Shown: in pieces, positions 16,949 to 26,752 of the stretch
Layout: every line of letters starts with the position of its first letter
Position numbering within the stretch: position 1 is the first letter of the stretch
Assembly: GCA_040389045.1 (NCBI GenBank)
Contig: JAZKAT010000029.1
Coordinates: forward strand, 1 to 64,000
Length of the DNA stretch: 64,000 nucleotides
Direction: 5' to 3'
Source: UBA5158 sp040389045
Lineage (GTDB): Bacteria; Pseudomonadota; Gammaproteobacteria; DSM-16500
The notes under the pieces: generated by a model
What the model saw: the letters and a program-made list of their open reading frames with translations, nothing else
What the model was told of the DNA's origin: nothing
Databases searched by the model: none
Translations under genes and position numbers: made by a program

Positions 16949-19204
16949 TTATTCTTTTGATTTGTTTTCAGTTGTTACCATTTGCTTAAACTGTTTTGGA
17001 TTATCAAAAAGTACTTCAACATCACCCGCAGACAAAGGTTTACTAAAATAATATCCTTGGACATCGCCGTATTTATATTTTTTCAAAAAATTAACTTGGT
17101 CTGTGGTTTCTACGCCTTCAGCAAGGACTTCCAGATTTAAATTTTTAGCCAAAGCAATAACGGCTCCGATGATGGCTTCATCATCGGAATTGAATTGAAT
17201 ATGTTGAATGAAAGAACTATCAATTTTTAATCGGTCCAATGGTATTTTATGTAGATAGCTTAAGCTGGAATAGCCGGTACCAAAATCATCAATAGCAATT
17301 ATTACCCCTATTTTCTTTAATTCAGTAATGACTTTAATAATTTCTGGATTGCTAAGTATAACATTTTCAGTTAACTCTAATTCCAGGAATTTTGGGTCTA
17401 AGCCAGTTTCTTCGAGAATATCTTTTACTTTTTCAATAATATTATATTGTTTAAATTGTTGGGCCATTACATTGACAGCTACTCGAATAAATGGAAATCC
17501 AGCATCTTGCCACATTTTGTTTTGTAAACATGCGGTCCGCAAAGCCCATTCACAAATAGGGACTATTAATCCTGATTCTTCCGCCACAGAAACAAAGTCT
17601 ATGGGAAGCAGCACTCCTTTGGTCGGATGTTTCCAACGAATTAATGCTTCTACCGCGATTAAATTTTCATTTACCAAATCAATTTGGGGCTGATAACATA
17701 AGAAAAATTCATTGTTGGCAAGAGCTTGTCTTAATTCTATTTCATCATCTAATTTAGCAAGACTTTCTTTATTCATCTTGGCGTCGAAGAATTGAAAATT
17801 ATTTCCCTTTTGCGCTTTGGCATGGTACATTGCTGCATCAGAATTACGTAACAGTACATCACTAGTATCGCCATCCTTTGGATATACACTAATGCCAATA
17901 CTTGCTGTAAGCATAATTTGTCTGCTATCAAGATCAAAAGGTTCCTGAAAAACATTAATCAAATTATTTACTCTATCTTTAAGACTGTTAGCATTGTTAA
18001 CGTTCATCAAGATAATGACAAATTCATCACCGCCAAGTCTGGCAATAACATCATCGGGATTTATCGAGGATTGTAGTCGCTGAGCAGCGCTTTTTAATAA
18101 TTTATCTCCAACAGCATGACTTAAACTATCATTAATTAATTTGAATCTATCAAAATCGATAAAAAGAACCGCAAAGCTTTCTTGATTTTGCTGACTGCTT
18201 TTTATCGCTTCTTTCATTTTATCATGTAACTTAACCCGATTAGCTAATCCTGTTAATGCGTCATGCGTTGCCTGATAGCGTAATTCTTTTTCCAACATAG
18301 CTCGCTTGGTGATGTCTCTAAAATCCATAATGCGCCCTACAATCTCATCATTTAATTTGTGAGGCTGGGAATAATATTCAAGGATCTTCCCGTCCTTAAA
18401 GTTAATAATTTCGATGCTAATAGTATCTGGATTTCTTTGTAATTCTTGAATTTTACTTAAAAAAGCTTCCGGATTATCTAATTGATCTGCTATGTATTTT
18501 AAAAATATATTTTCTTCTTTGGTTTCGAGAATATTTTGGGGAATTTGCAACATATTAAGAAGTTTATTATTATAGTCCACTATCTTCCCATCATTGTTTA
18601 ACAAAATAATGCCATCACTAGAAGATTCAAATGTGGATTTAATTAGAGATAGTGATTTTTGCAATGATAAAGTTCGATCAGAAACTTGTTGTTTTAATAC
18701 CGCAGTGTAATCACGGGTTTGTTCCGCTAATTGCCATTTTGTAGTAAGAGCACTGGCAAGTTGTCGAACTGAAATATTATCAAATGGTTTTTTTAATATT
18801 AATAAGTTGTCGGTCTTGCCAAGATTTGCAATAGTATCTTCCCAGGAATAATCGGAATATGCGGTGCAAATGACAACTTGAATATTCTTGTCTAACTCCC
18901 AAATATGTTTTATTGTTTCAACCCCATCCCAGCCTGGTGGCATACGAATATCAACGAAAGCGAGAGCATAAGGGTTACCTTCTTCTAAAGCTTTCTTAAT
19001 TTGTGCGACGCCCTCTTGTCCTTGAGAAGCAACATCAATTTGAAATTTGGGAAGTTCAGGGTTATCGTTACTTTTTCCAAATAACTCATTGCTCAAATTA
19101 TCAATTTCATCAAACGATTCTGTTGTTAATATCTTGATAAAATCGTGATGAATAGATGGATTATCGTCTATGATAATAATCCTAAAAAGATTAGTGTCTT
19201 CCAT
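16949..19204 (-). CDS. Response regulator with PAS, GGDEF and EAL domains (c-di-GMP turnover)
   Basis: The ATG at 19204 is chosen for its GAGGGG ribosome binding site; a start 7 codons upstream has none. The protein is 751 aa. Receiver domain at residues about 8-145, with phosphoacceptor Asp85 (AFVDIRMPP) and Lys138/139. PAS at about 190-300. GGDEF at 391-395 (RLGGDEF) is intact; the inhibitory RxxD site lacks its Arg. The EAL domain is intact (EALIRW at 519, LELTEN, IDDFGTGYSS, LKIDSSF, VLAEGVET). Both synthesis and hydrolysis of cyclic di-GMP are therefore possible. It is first in an operon with the MHYT kinase, which suggests a signal-controlled c-di-GMP switch. Confidence 0.94.
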   Translation of the reverse strand: MEDTNLFRIIIIDDNPSIHHDFIKILTTESFDEIDNLSNELFGKSNDNPELPKFQIDVASQGQEGVAQIKKALEEGNPYALAFVDIRMPPGWDGVETIKHIWELDKNIQVVICTAYSDYSWEDTIANLGKTDNLLILKKPFDNISVRQLASALTTKWQLAEQTRDYTAVLKQQVSDRTLSLQKSLSLIKSTFESSSDGIILLNNDGKIVDYNNKLLNMLQIPQNILETKEENIFLKYIADQLDNPEAFLSKIQELQRNPDTISIEIINFKDGKILEYYSQPHKLNDEIVGRIMDFRDITKRAMLEKELRYQATHDALTGLANRVKLHDKMKEAIKSSQQNQESFAVLFIDFDRFKLINDSLSHAVGDKLLKSAAQRLQSSINPDDVIARLGGDEFVIILMNVNNANSLKDRVNNLINVFQEPFDLDSRQIMLTASIGISVYPKDGDTSDVLLRNSDAAMYHAKAQKGNNFQFFDAKMNKESLAKLDDEIELRQALANNEFFLCYQPQIDLVNENLIAVEALIRWKHPTKGVLLPIDFVSVAEESGLIVPICEWALRTACLQNKMWQDAGFPFIRVAVNVMAQQFKQYNIIEKVKDILEETGLDPKFLELELTENVILSNPEIIKVITELKKIGVIIAIDDFGTGYSSLSYLHKIPLDRLKIDSSFIQHIQFNSDDEAIIGAVIALAKNLNLEVLAEGVETTDQVNFLKKYKYGDVQGYYFSKPLSAGDVEVLFDNPKQFKQMVTTENKSKE

Positions 19205-19353
19205 CGCTACCCCCTCGGCCTGCAAGGTCTTTATACTCGGAAAATATCGTTATTGTATGTAGCTATTAAACCATTATAGTATTTTTTTTGTTACGATAGA
19301 CATTCATATTACCTAAGACGTTGAAGCGACTTGATATTTTTTATTGCGATAGA

Positions 19354-19989
19354 TTATTTGGAAATGATGGAATTATAATCTTTAACTAGCGCTTCCTGGT
19401 GGTGTGGATACGAGAGATAAGCTTGGATTTTAGCGTCTGGATTGATTAACAAAATATCGGGGCTATGGTTTATGGTATAACTGCCATTAACTTGTTGAGT
19501 CGTACTTACAATATTGAACTGCTTTTCCAGCGCGATGGTTTTTTCTGTTGTCGCTCTACCGGCCTTAAAATCTGGATTAAAAGAAGTGACATATTCATTT
19601 AATTTTTCAATCGTATCGCGATCAGGATCAACGGTAATAAATACTACTTGCGGAAGTTTGGCTTCTGGCAGACTTTTTTCTAATATTTTATACATTTGAT
19701 TAAGCGCACTTAACGTAGTAGGACAAACCATTTCACAATGCGTAAATCCAAAAAATAGCATAGTCCAATGATTTTTTAAGTTCGCTTTAGTGAAAGAGTG
19801 GTTATGATTATCTATTACTTCAAAATCTTCAATCGGCAACGGTTTTAGCAAATAAGTTCCATTAACACTGACATGATGAGCATTATAATAAAATTGTTGT
19901 GGACGCAGGATAACGATATAAAAAATCACACTTAACAAAATGACTAGACCAGAAATAATGATGGAAATTTTACGATTCGCTTTTAGCAT
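19354..19989 (-). CDS. SCO1/SenC-family copper chaperone
   Basis: A 211-aa protein with an N-terminal membrane anchor (residues about 8-28) and a thioredoxin-like domain outside. The copper site is complete: Cys85-x3-Cys89 (FTHCEMVCPTT) and His175 (INHSPDILLINP), together with FITVDPDRDT. SCO proteins deliver copper to, or reduce, the CuA site of cytochrome c oxidase. No oxidase genes are in the window. It ends upstream of the 2H phosphoesterase operon with the spacing of a separate unit and probably has its own promoter. Confidence 0.9.
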   Translation of the reverse strand: MLKANRKISIIISGLVILLSVIFYIVILRPQQFYYNAHHVSVNGTYLLKPLPIEDFEVIDNHNHSFTKANLKNHWTMLFFGFTHCEMVCPTTLSALNQMYKILEKSLPEAKLPQVVFITVDPDRDTIEKLNEYVTSFNPDFKAGRATTEKTIALEKQFNIVSTTQQVNGSYTINHSPDILLINPDAKIQAYLSYPHHQEALVKDYNSIISK

Positions 19990-20006
19990 AAACTACCTTA
20001 ATGGCC

Positions 20007-20699
20007 TCAGCCCCATGTCTTGAGTTTGTTCCTGGCGGTACCATAATTACCGAGTTGGTAAATTGTCACTCCTGCCGGTATGAAGGTAAATTCCGCAACG
20101 GGTTGTGCTAGCAAAGTTTTTAAGTATGCCAGGGTTGCCACTCCCAGGGTCAGATGCGGATGGTAATTCTTACCACTCGCTTCAGGAATAAATTTCACCA
20201 CATAATTTATGGTAGATTGATTAATATCAGGGGAATCCACTGTGGTATAGAACGCCGCTGCTGTTCCAGTTTTTACAGTATACGGCGCAACCGCTTTGAC
20301 CAAATCATGTTGCAGCTTAAATAATTCAGCCGTGGGTTTTATAGCAACGACTGCAACGCCCAAGCCTTGCCAGGGGTAAATATTATATTGGTAAGCCTTA
20401 AGCTGCTTATTTCCTTCATTCCCTTCAGCTAAGCGCTTGCTTATCGCCGCATAGACTTTATCAAGGCTAGCAGTACGGACGTAACATTGCACCAATGTTA
20501 TATGTGGATGGTGAGTTGCATCTAAAGCAAAACCTTCAGGATAGGCTTTGAGTAGACGCTTGTTAATTTGCTGCGCGTAAGCTTTCATTATTGCATCAGG
20601 TTCTAACGCTATGTCGATTGCCGTGAGCGCATTATTCTTAGCGCTTGCAGTTATGCTAAAAGCAAGAGCCAATATCAAGCCTATAATGTTAAATTTCAC
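20007..20699 (-). CDS. Secreted 2H phosphoesterase-like protein
   Basis: The likely start is GTG at 20699, overlapping the kup stop by 11 bp, with GGAAC upstream; this gives 230 aa with a clear signal peptide (VKFNIIGLILALAFSITASA). Two HxT motifs mark the 2H fold: HPHITLV (His66, Thr68) and HPHLTLG (His182, Thr184). This superfamily includes RNA-ligase-like cyclic phosphodiesterases and the enzymes that cleave 2'-5' linkages; an exported form is unusual. It is translationally coupled to kup, though the meaning of that pairing is unclear. Substrate unknown. Confidence 0.75.
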   Translation of the reverse strand: MKFNIIGLILALAFSITASAKNNALTAIDIALEPDAIMKAYAQQINKRLLKAYPEGFALDATHHPHITLVQCYVRTASLDKVYAAISKRLAEGNEGNKQLKAYQYNIYPWQGLGVAVVAIKPTAELFKLQHDLVKAVAPYTVKTGTAAAFYTTVDSPDINQSTINYVVKFIPEASGKNYHPHLTLGVATLAYLKTLLAQPVAEFTFIPAGVTIYQLGNYGTARNKLKTWG

Positions 20700-22581
20700 A
20701 ATACGTTCCAATTGCAATCGTCCGATTATAAGGCAGTCGGAAAAATTCAATATCCAGCGCGGAGTTATGTAGCAGGAACCCAAATAATTTCTTTTGCCAA
20801 TAAAATAAATGGGGGTATTTCTGCTTGGTCATCAGGATATTGATCATTTCCACTAAAAAAGTTGCTTTATTTACTTCTAGCTTAAAGGGGAAAACTTTCA
20901 TTTTTTCGCCTAAAGCTAAAGTCTTTGGTACATTGATTGATTGCATAAAACCATAATGCAAATTTAAATTATAAACACCCTTAGTCAACTTGGCTAATTC
21001 AAAGCATTTTTTATTAGGTACATAAGGATAATTTTCAATGATGATACTGACAATTAATACTTCTTTGGGCAAAATGCGGTTCAATTTAATATAATTAAGG
21101 AAACTGCCACCGCTATCATCATCGGGATCGGTAATAAATATGGTAGTTAAATCTTCCAGATAATTTAAGTTGCTATGATCTAATTGTTTAATAATATCGG
21201 GTAATGATATTTTTTGCTTGTAGAAAGCCGCCCGCAGCAGTTCCACGCCTCTTTGCCAAGTAATCATAACAATACAGATTAAAGTAGCAAATACCAGCGG
21301 GATCCATGCTCCCTCATATATCTTATGAAAGTTTGCGCCAAGGAATATTAAATCAATCAAAATAACCGGTAAAAATACCAAGGCTATTTTAGGCAAAGAC
21401 CATTTCCAACTTTGGCGGGCTACGCACATCACCAGTATTGCGACGATTAACATTACTAAATTGACCGCCATACCAAACGCCGCTGCCAAACCATTTGAAC
21501 TTCTGAATATCAATACTAATGAAAGTGTCCCTATGGCTAGAATAAAATTAATTTGCGGAAGATATATTTGACCGGTTTCTTCTTCAGAAGTATGGACTAT
21601 AGACAGGCGTGGGCAGACGTTTAATAAGATTGCTTGTCGAGTCAAGGAGAAGCTGGCGGTAATGACCGCTTGAGAAGCGATAATGGTAGCAAGTGTTGCA
21701 AGAATCAAAAGTGGATAAGAAAACCAATCGGGCGCGAGCGTATAAAATAAATTAGTAATTGCTTTTGGAGATTGCAATAAATGCGCGCCTTGACCAAAAT
21801 AGTTAAGCAACAATGCAGGCAGCGCCACAAAAAACCAACCCATCCGAATTGGGTTTCTGCCAAAATGACCTAAATCCGCGTACATTGCTTCTGCACCCGT
21901 GATCGTTAAGAAAATGCCGCCCAGTAACAGATAAGTATGCCAACCCCCTTGGAAGAAAAAATCTACTGCATAATAAGGATTAATGGCTTGTAAGACACTT
22001 GGATTATGAAAAATCGCAATCGCCCCCAGTGTTCCAATGGTGATAAACCATAACAAGATTATAGGCCCGAAAATAAAACTAATTTTTCCCGTACCATAAT
22101 GCTGACAAAAAAATAAAATTAATAAAATAATAAATGAAATAGGTACTACTAAATGAGAAAAATGCGGTGAAATGACTTTTAACCCCTCCATCGCGCTGAT
22201 GACTGAAATAGCAGGTGTAATCATCCCATCGCCAAGCAGCAATCCAGCTCCCACCACGCCTGTAATCAATAGCCATCGGGGAAAGCGTTTATTTTTTCTT
22301 TTAAGCAGTGACAGCAATGCCAGTACACCACCCTCACCTTCATTGTCAGCGCGTAAAAAGACCGTCACATAACAGGTGGAAATCACTAAAATCAATGACC
22401 AAAATACCAGTGATAATACGCCATAAACATTTGCCGGCGTGATAGTTTCCCCGGGCAAAGTTTGCTGCAGCGCATAAAGGGGACTGGTGCCAAGATCACC
22501 ATAAACCACGCCTAAGGCGCCTAGTGATAAGGTTAAAATCCGTTTGTTACTCATTTCTGACTTCTGCATAAAATATTCCAT
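20689..22581 (-). CDS. kup: KUP-family potassium uptake protein
   Basis: A 630-aa inner-membrane transporter, the usual KUP length. Family motifs: SLGALGVVYGDLGTSPLYAL at the N-terminus, VFWSLILVISTCYVTVFLRADNEGEGG, GDGMITPAISVISAMEGL, and ITGAEAMYADLGHFG. About 12 membrane helices are followed by a cytosolic C-terminal domain. It takes up K+ together with H+. Two downstream in-frame ATGs (22569, 22551) are possible starts; the one at 22569 has GGA at a good distance. It is the first gene of a two-gene operon with the 2H phosphoesterase. It is divergent from the small secreted protein at 22726. Confidence 0.95.
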   Translation of the reverse strand: MEYFMQKSEMSNKRILTLSLGALGVVYGDLGTSPLYALQQTLPGETITPANVYGVLSLVFWSLILVISTCYVTVFLRADNEGEGGVLALLSLLKRKNKRFPRWLLITGVVGAGLLLGDGMITPAISVISAMEGLKVISPHFSHLVVPISFIILLILFFCQHYGTGKISFIFGPIILLWFITIGTLGAIAIFHNPSVLQAINPYYAVDFFFQGGWHTYLLLGGIFLTITGAEAMYADLGHFGRNPIRMGWFFVALPALLLNYFGQGAHLLQSPKAITNLFYTLAPDWFSYPLLILATLATIIASQAVITASFSLTRQAILLNVCPRLSIVHTSEEETGQIYLPQINFILAIGTLSLVLIFRSSNGLAAAFGMAVNLVMLIVAILVMCVARQSWKWSLPKIALVFLPVILIDLIFLGANFHKIYEGAWIPLVFATLICIVMITWQRGVELLRAAFYKQKISLPDIIKQLDHSNLNYLEDLTTIFITDPDDDSGGSFLNYIKLNRILPKEVLIVSIIIENYPYVPNKKCFELAKLTKGVYNLNLHYGFMQSINVPKTLALGEKMKVFPFKLEVNKATFLVEMINILMTKQKYPHLFYWQKKLFGFLLHNSALDIEFFRLPYNRTIAIGTYCEI

Positions 22582-22725
22582 TTCAAAACAGCAGAGTAGG
22601 ATTAACTTGTAAACAATCCATCCATTATTATGTTAAAATTGAACAAATCATCGAGTGGATGACTTTTTATCAACGATTAGAACCTAAAGATATAATACAA
22701 ATATCGTACATAAGGAAGCCTACTT

Positions 22726-22929
22726 ATGAAAAATAAATTCTATAAATTGTTGTTAAGCCTTTTTATTGCTATCGGTCTGGCATCTGTACCCGGCATCTCT
22801 GATGCTTATCATTGTAAGTGGATAAATGGCTATTGGAGCCATGGGTATTATCATCATGGACACCGCGTCTGCTGGGGCAAGAGACCACGCTGTGTATGGC
22901 GAAATGGAACGAAAAGCTGCTGGTACTAA
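22726..22929 (+). CDS. Small secreted Trp/His/Cys-rich protein
   Basis: A 67-aa protein with AAGGA before ATG and TATAAT at 22691-22696 as a candidate -10. A signal peptide (MKNKFYKLLLSLFIAIGLAS to SDA) precedes a mature piece of about 40 aa with four Cys, several Trp and a HGYYHHGHR segment, and repeated motifs CKWINGYW, CVWRNGTK and CWY. The pattern suggests a disulfide-linked or metal-binding exported peptide. Similar short proteins occur in Legionellales, but I cannot name this one. Confidence 0.65.
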   Translation: MKNKFYKLLLSLFIAIGLASVPGISDAYHCKWINGYWSHGYYHHGHRVCWGKRPRCVWRNGTKSCWY

Positions 22930-23016
22930 GAGCATAAAAAGGGATTTAAAGTTTACTGAAAAGGGTAATCATTGTAATATCAGTGAAGGGAAGATCCTCT
23001 CACGCACTGGTATAAT

Positions 23017-24648
23017 ATGGAAATTAAACAGCGGTCAAATTCACAGAAATTTATAACTTTCCTGTGTGTTTGCTACCCGGCACTTTGGTTATACCTTCCC
23101 AATATCGCAATTATTTATTTTCATTTCAGCCTGAAATCCTTAGGCTTATTACTCACGGTCTTCTGCTCTATCCCAATTCTCCTATTATTATCAAGAAACC
23201 TGCGTCAGTTCTGGTTGTGGAACCTGCCCTTCGCCGCCATCTCAGGTTTTTATACCGCTTATATTATTTTTTATCATGATATTCCCTATGAAGGCATGTG
23301 GTTTGCGCTTTGGAATGCGAGCAGCGAAGTCGATTGGGGTGTAGCAAAATATTTTGTACTTTATGGGCTGATTATAATTTCAGGTTTTATTCCCTATTGT
23401 CTTTGTCTCTTTCATCCCATTCAAAAAAAAATAGTATTTTCTCATCCCTTCAAAACCTACTATGCTTTTGTCAGTTTATTGTGTGTAGCCTTTGCAGTCA
23501 TCATTACCAATTATTTTTCGGAAAAAATTCCTATACAGCGCGTGCTTGACCAATCAGTGCTACTGCAGAATTATCCTTACGGCATGCTGGGCATGCTGAT
23601 CAAAACCAAACTGTCTTTTTCAAAAAGCCAGCATATTATGGTGCATCCGTTAAAGCGCAGTCAAATACCTAATGGTCGTGAAATATATATCTTCGTCATT
23701 GGCGAAGCCGCTAGATACGATTATTGGATGAAAGTTTCAAAAGACATGCAATCCAGTTTGCTAACTGATCCTGATGTCCGTATTTTCCCTAAGGCTGTTG
23801 CGCAAGCAAATTTAACCAGTCTAGCGTTACCGTTGCTATTGTCGGGAACTCCCACCATGGATGATGCGCTTAATCATTCAATCTGGATGCAGTTTGTGAA
23901 AGGTGCTGGCTGCACTACCGGATGGATTACCAACGCCACAGAACCTTTCAATTACCCCGCCCAAAATGATTTTTATGATTTGAATATCAACCGCAAGGCA
24001 TGGGCTGGATTTTCCGGCACAACCTATGATGATGTTTTATTACCTGAAATTGAACGCACCCTACGGCAAGGCCCGCAAAAATTATGTTTGATTGTACACT
24101 TCATCGGATCACACTTTGATTATCGCGTACGTTATCGTGCCGACTTGAAAAAATATCCTGTGGACCAAAAAGCCTATGATGATTTTACCAATCCTAATCA
24201 TGTAATAGCATTTCGAAATGCTTATGATAATTCGTTAATTCAGACGAATGTTATTTTACAAAGCATAATTGCCATGCTCAAAAAAGAAAATGCGATCAGT
24301 TTTCTTTTATATACTTCCGACCACGCGGAAAGTTTTGATGATGGCGGCAGCGGCCAATATTTTCATGGTAATCTTCATCCTAGAAGGACTGAGGTTGAAG
24401 TGCCATTTTTTGTCTGGGCAAGTAGCAAATTCCAACAATTGTATCCGAACAAGTGGAAAACCTTGAGTGAAAACCAACAACGCAGAGTATCCAATATTCA
24501 AATTATCCCAACATTCCTGGACGCTCTGTCAATCAATGACTTACCACCCTATCTTGCGCCCAGTTTATTACAGGCTTACCAAAATGACGTGAAAGCCGTA
24601 GTATTGCTGCCTTCAATAAAGCTAGCCCCATTTGAAAGTCTGCCATAG
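23017..24648 (+). CDS. Phosphoethanolamine-transferase-like membrane protein, nucleophile replaced
   Basis: A 543-aa protein with about five N-terminal membrane helices (residues 15 to 190) and a periplasmic sulfatase-fold domain. The fold signatures are VIGEAARYDYW (229-233 region), then LTSLALPLLLSGTP, and the C-terminal metal site LLYTSDHAESFDDGG with HGNLHP. In EptA-type enzymes the first motif is GETAR, where Thr is the phosphoenzyme nucleophile; related enzymes use GES/GET. Here it is Gly229-Glu-Ala231-Ala-Arg. So the catalytic hydroxyl at that position is missing, suggesting altered or lost activity. Otherwise it would modify lipid A or another glycolipid. It has no adjacent regulator. 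Confidence 0.85.
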   Translation: MEIKQRSNSQKFITFLCVCYPALWLYLPNIAIIYFHFSLKSLGLLLTVFCSIPILLLLSRNLRQFWLWNLPFAAISGFYTAYIIFYHDIPYEGMWFALWNASSEVDWGVAKYFVLYGLIIISGFIPYCLCLFHPIQKKIVFSHPFKTYYAFVSLLCVAFAVIITNYFSEKIPIQRVLDQSVLLQNYPYGMLGMLIKTKLSFSKSQHIMVHPLKRSQIPNGREIYIFVIGEAARYDYWMKVSKDMQSSLLTDPDVRIFPKAVAQANLTSLALPLLLSGTPTMDDALNHSIWMQFVKGAGCTTGWITNATEPFNYPAQNDFYDLNINRKAWAGFSGTTYDDVLLPEIERTLRQGPQKLCLIVHFIGSHFDYRVRYRADLKKYPVDQKAYDDFTNPNHVIAFRNAYDNSLIQTNVILQSIIAMLKKENAISFLLYTSDHAESFDDGGSGQYFHGNLHPRRTEVEVPFFVWASSKFQQLYPNKWKTLSENQQRRVSNIQIIPTFLDALSINDLPPYLAPSLLQAYQNDVKAVVLLPSIKLAPFESLP

Positions 24649-24734
24649 CCATTAGTTTAAATTTACTATTGGATAGTTAATGTGTACAATGCGCATACAA
24701 TTATAATTCATTTAGACTTCAAAACGAGGGTAAT

Positions 24735-26258
24735 ATGGGTAAGAGAAAAGTAAAAAACATAAAAAATCAATCTACTACCAGTCATTATGATTTTAAATTA
24801 TGGCTTGCCCTCGTGCTTTTTTCCGACTTTGCCGCACAGGTTTTAGGACAAGAGGCGGGCATGCGCCCAGAAGATCTACCCGAAAAATGCCCGGCAGCTT
24901 CGTCCAGCACTGATCCAGATAAAATTAGCAAGGTACAAGTATTTAAGGATTATCCACATATTCTCGCGCGCAATGTCACTGATATTTCCAAGTTTTGCAC
25001 CTGGAAAATAACCGGTAGAAACAAAGGTAGAATATGTTGCTGGGATGATGTCTGGCGCTTTATGAAATATGAAGTGAATAATGCACGCTTATTAGAAATT
25101 TATCACCACATCCTGGTTAAAGATAATTTTAAGATAAGAGTGCCTAATGCTGAGTACATAGTTAATGAGGGTGAACTTGCTCTTGCCTCAGAACGAATTT
25201 TAAGTTTGAAAACAGGTAAAAGTATAAGTTACCTTAAGCCAGCAAAGTTTAGAAAAAAACTGGTAGAAATGATTGGTGAAAGCGGTATTGCCCAACTACA
25301 CGCTGTTTCAAGTATCATTAGTGATACCATAGCACCAGAAAATTGGGGTTATGCCGATGGAAAGTTAATACTAGTCGACATTGATGGCGGTAAATACCTT
25401 GATAATAGCAGAATGCAACCCAGTAAACTTGTAGATTATCTCGATTTAGGTCGCGCTATTTTTCTGCATGATAAATCAAGAATAGCGCTTTCAATAAATA
25501 ATCTCATAGAAATGAAAAGCATTTATGCTTCAATGTTAACAAAGCCAGTCCCTAAACTTCATCCTTTAGTAGATATGGGCGAAAAACTTTATCACCAACT
25601 CTTTGCTAATTACGCTGACATATTTGATATTACAATTAAAGAAATTCAAGCTAAAAATCCAAATATTAGCTTGGATGAGCCGTTATTTTCTAATAATGAT
25701 AAACTAGCCTGGACTATCTCTGACAGAATTAACCTGATAAATTCAACCAACATTGCTGATTTAGAAAAGTTTAACACTACGCAGATTACACCTTCTATTC
25801 AATTGAATACCGCCAGTATTTTGGTTGGACTTGGTAAAGTTGCAACGGTTATCGCTGGCACCATAGTAAATGTTGCTAAGGAAAATTTAACTGCTACTTC
25901 GACCGCTTTACTTGCTAATCCGGCAATAGGTAATTTCACGCAAAATGCTACTCAAGCTATCGCGACTGCCGCTAAAACTGCGCTGGAAGTAGTTGAATTG
26001 CCAGCAGCTCTGCAGATGGAGCAAGTTAGTTTAATATCAAATAAAGTAATGTATACTGAATTTGGTCGCCCGGAAAATCAGATTAATACTACCCTATTTC
26101 TTCAATCTCTTACCTATTTTGCATCTGCAAGTATATTCGTATACTTAACTTATCGATCACGATCAGCTTTACCATTTTTTGGTTGTTGCAAAAGTAGAAA
26201 TAGACACAAAAACGTTCCGCTTCAAGACGTTGCAACCGAAGGATTAAAATTTAATTAG
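24735..26258 (+). CDS. Unrecognised 507-aa membrane-associated protein, effector candidate
   Basis: ATG has GAGGG upstream, and TATAAT occurs at 24702-24707. An N-terminal hydrophobic helix (residues about 20-38) follows a basic start; a second segment lies near the end (LTYFASASIFVYLTY, about 465-480), followed by a Cys-rich, basic tail (FGCCKSRNRHK). The middle includes a block PENWGYADGKLILVDIDGG (about residues 208-225) that resembles the catalytic/metal loop of kinase-like folds in some Legionella proteins, plus an Ala/Thr-rich stretch (360-410). I do not recognise a family. It is first of an apparent three-gene operon with a 2H protein 23 bp downstream. Confidence 0.6.
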   Translation: MGKRKVKNIKNQSTTSHYDFKLWLALVLFSDFAAQVLGQEAGMRPEDLPEKCPAASSSTDPDKISKVQVFKDYPHILARNVTDISKFCTWKITGRNKGRICCWDDVWRFMKYEVNNARLLEIYHHILVKDNFKIRVPNAEYIVNEGELALASERILSLKTGKSISYLKPAKFRKKLVEMIGESGIAQLHAVSSIISDTIAPENWGYADGKLILVDIDGGKYLDNSRMQPSKLVDYLDLGRAIFLHDKSRIALSINNLIEMKSIYASMLTKPVPKLHPLVDMGEKLYHQLFANYADIFDITIKEIQAKNPNISLDEPLFSNNDKLAWTISDRINLINSTNIADLEKFNTTQITPSIQLNTASILVGLGKVATVIAGTIVNVAKENLTATSTALLANPAIGNFTQNATQAIATAAKTALEVVELPAALQMEQVSLISNKVMYTEFGRPENQINTTLFLQSLTYFASASIFVYLTYRSRSALPFFGCCKSRNRHKNVPLQDVATEGLKFN

Positions 26259-26281
26259 TATTGATTCATAAGGATTGCTAC

Positions 26282-26752
26282 ATGATTATTGAAAAAGGAA
26301 AAATACCCAACATAATCAGCTTAAATATCCCTGAAATAAGTAAACTTATTACAGGATTTAAAACATCAGGGAAAATAGCAAAAACTGATAGCAATCTACT
26401 CTATCTCAGAATTGACGATGAATATATTCATCGGGCATTTCCTTTGTTGCATAATATAAATAATAACATTCAAAAACCTGATTATTTTCGCAATCCAAAT
26501 GAAGGCGCGCACATCAGCGTGATTTATCCCGAAGAAAATATAATAATTGATGACCATGATTTGCATCAAGAACATCAATTTGTCATTAAAGATATAGCCA
26601 CAGCTGAACTCAATTCAAAAATTTATTATCTCTATTTAGTTGAATCACCCTCTTTACTTAAATTACGTAACCGTTATCATTTACCCAACCTGTTATCGTT
26701 CAGGGGTTATTTAATCGGTTTTCATATTACTTTTGGATTTGAACTGCCTTGA
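26282..26752 (+). CDS. 2H phosphoesterase-like protein
   Basis: The ATG at 26282 has AAGGAT at the right distance; the longer TTG frame is rejected. The protein is 156 aa, with no signal peptide. The two 2H motifs are GAHISVIYP (His77, Ser79) and GFHITFGF (His148, Thr150), at the spacing and with the strand context of the fold. The rest is divergent, so the family call rests on these motifs. Its stop overlaps the next gene's TTG start by 4 bp, implying translational coupling. Reaction unknown; members of the superfamily open cyclic phosphates or cleave 2'-5' oligonucleotides. Confidence 0.68.
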   Translation: MIIEKGKIPNIISLNIPEISKLITGFKTSGKIAKTDSNLLYLRIDDEYIHRAFPLLHNINNNIQKPDYFRNPNEGAHISVIYPEENIIIDDHDLHQEHQFVIKDIATAELNSKIYYLYLVESPSLLKLRNRYHLPNLLSFRGYLIGFHITFGFELP

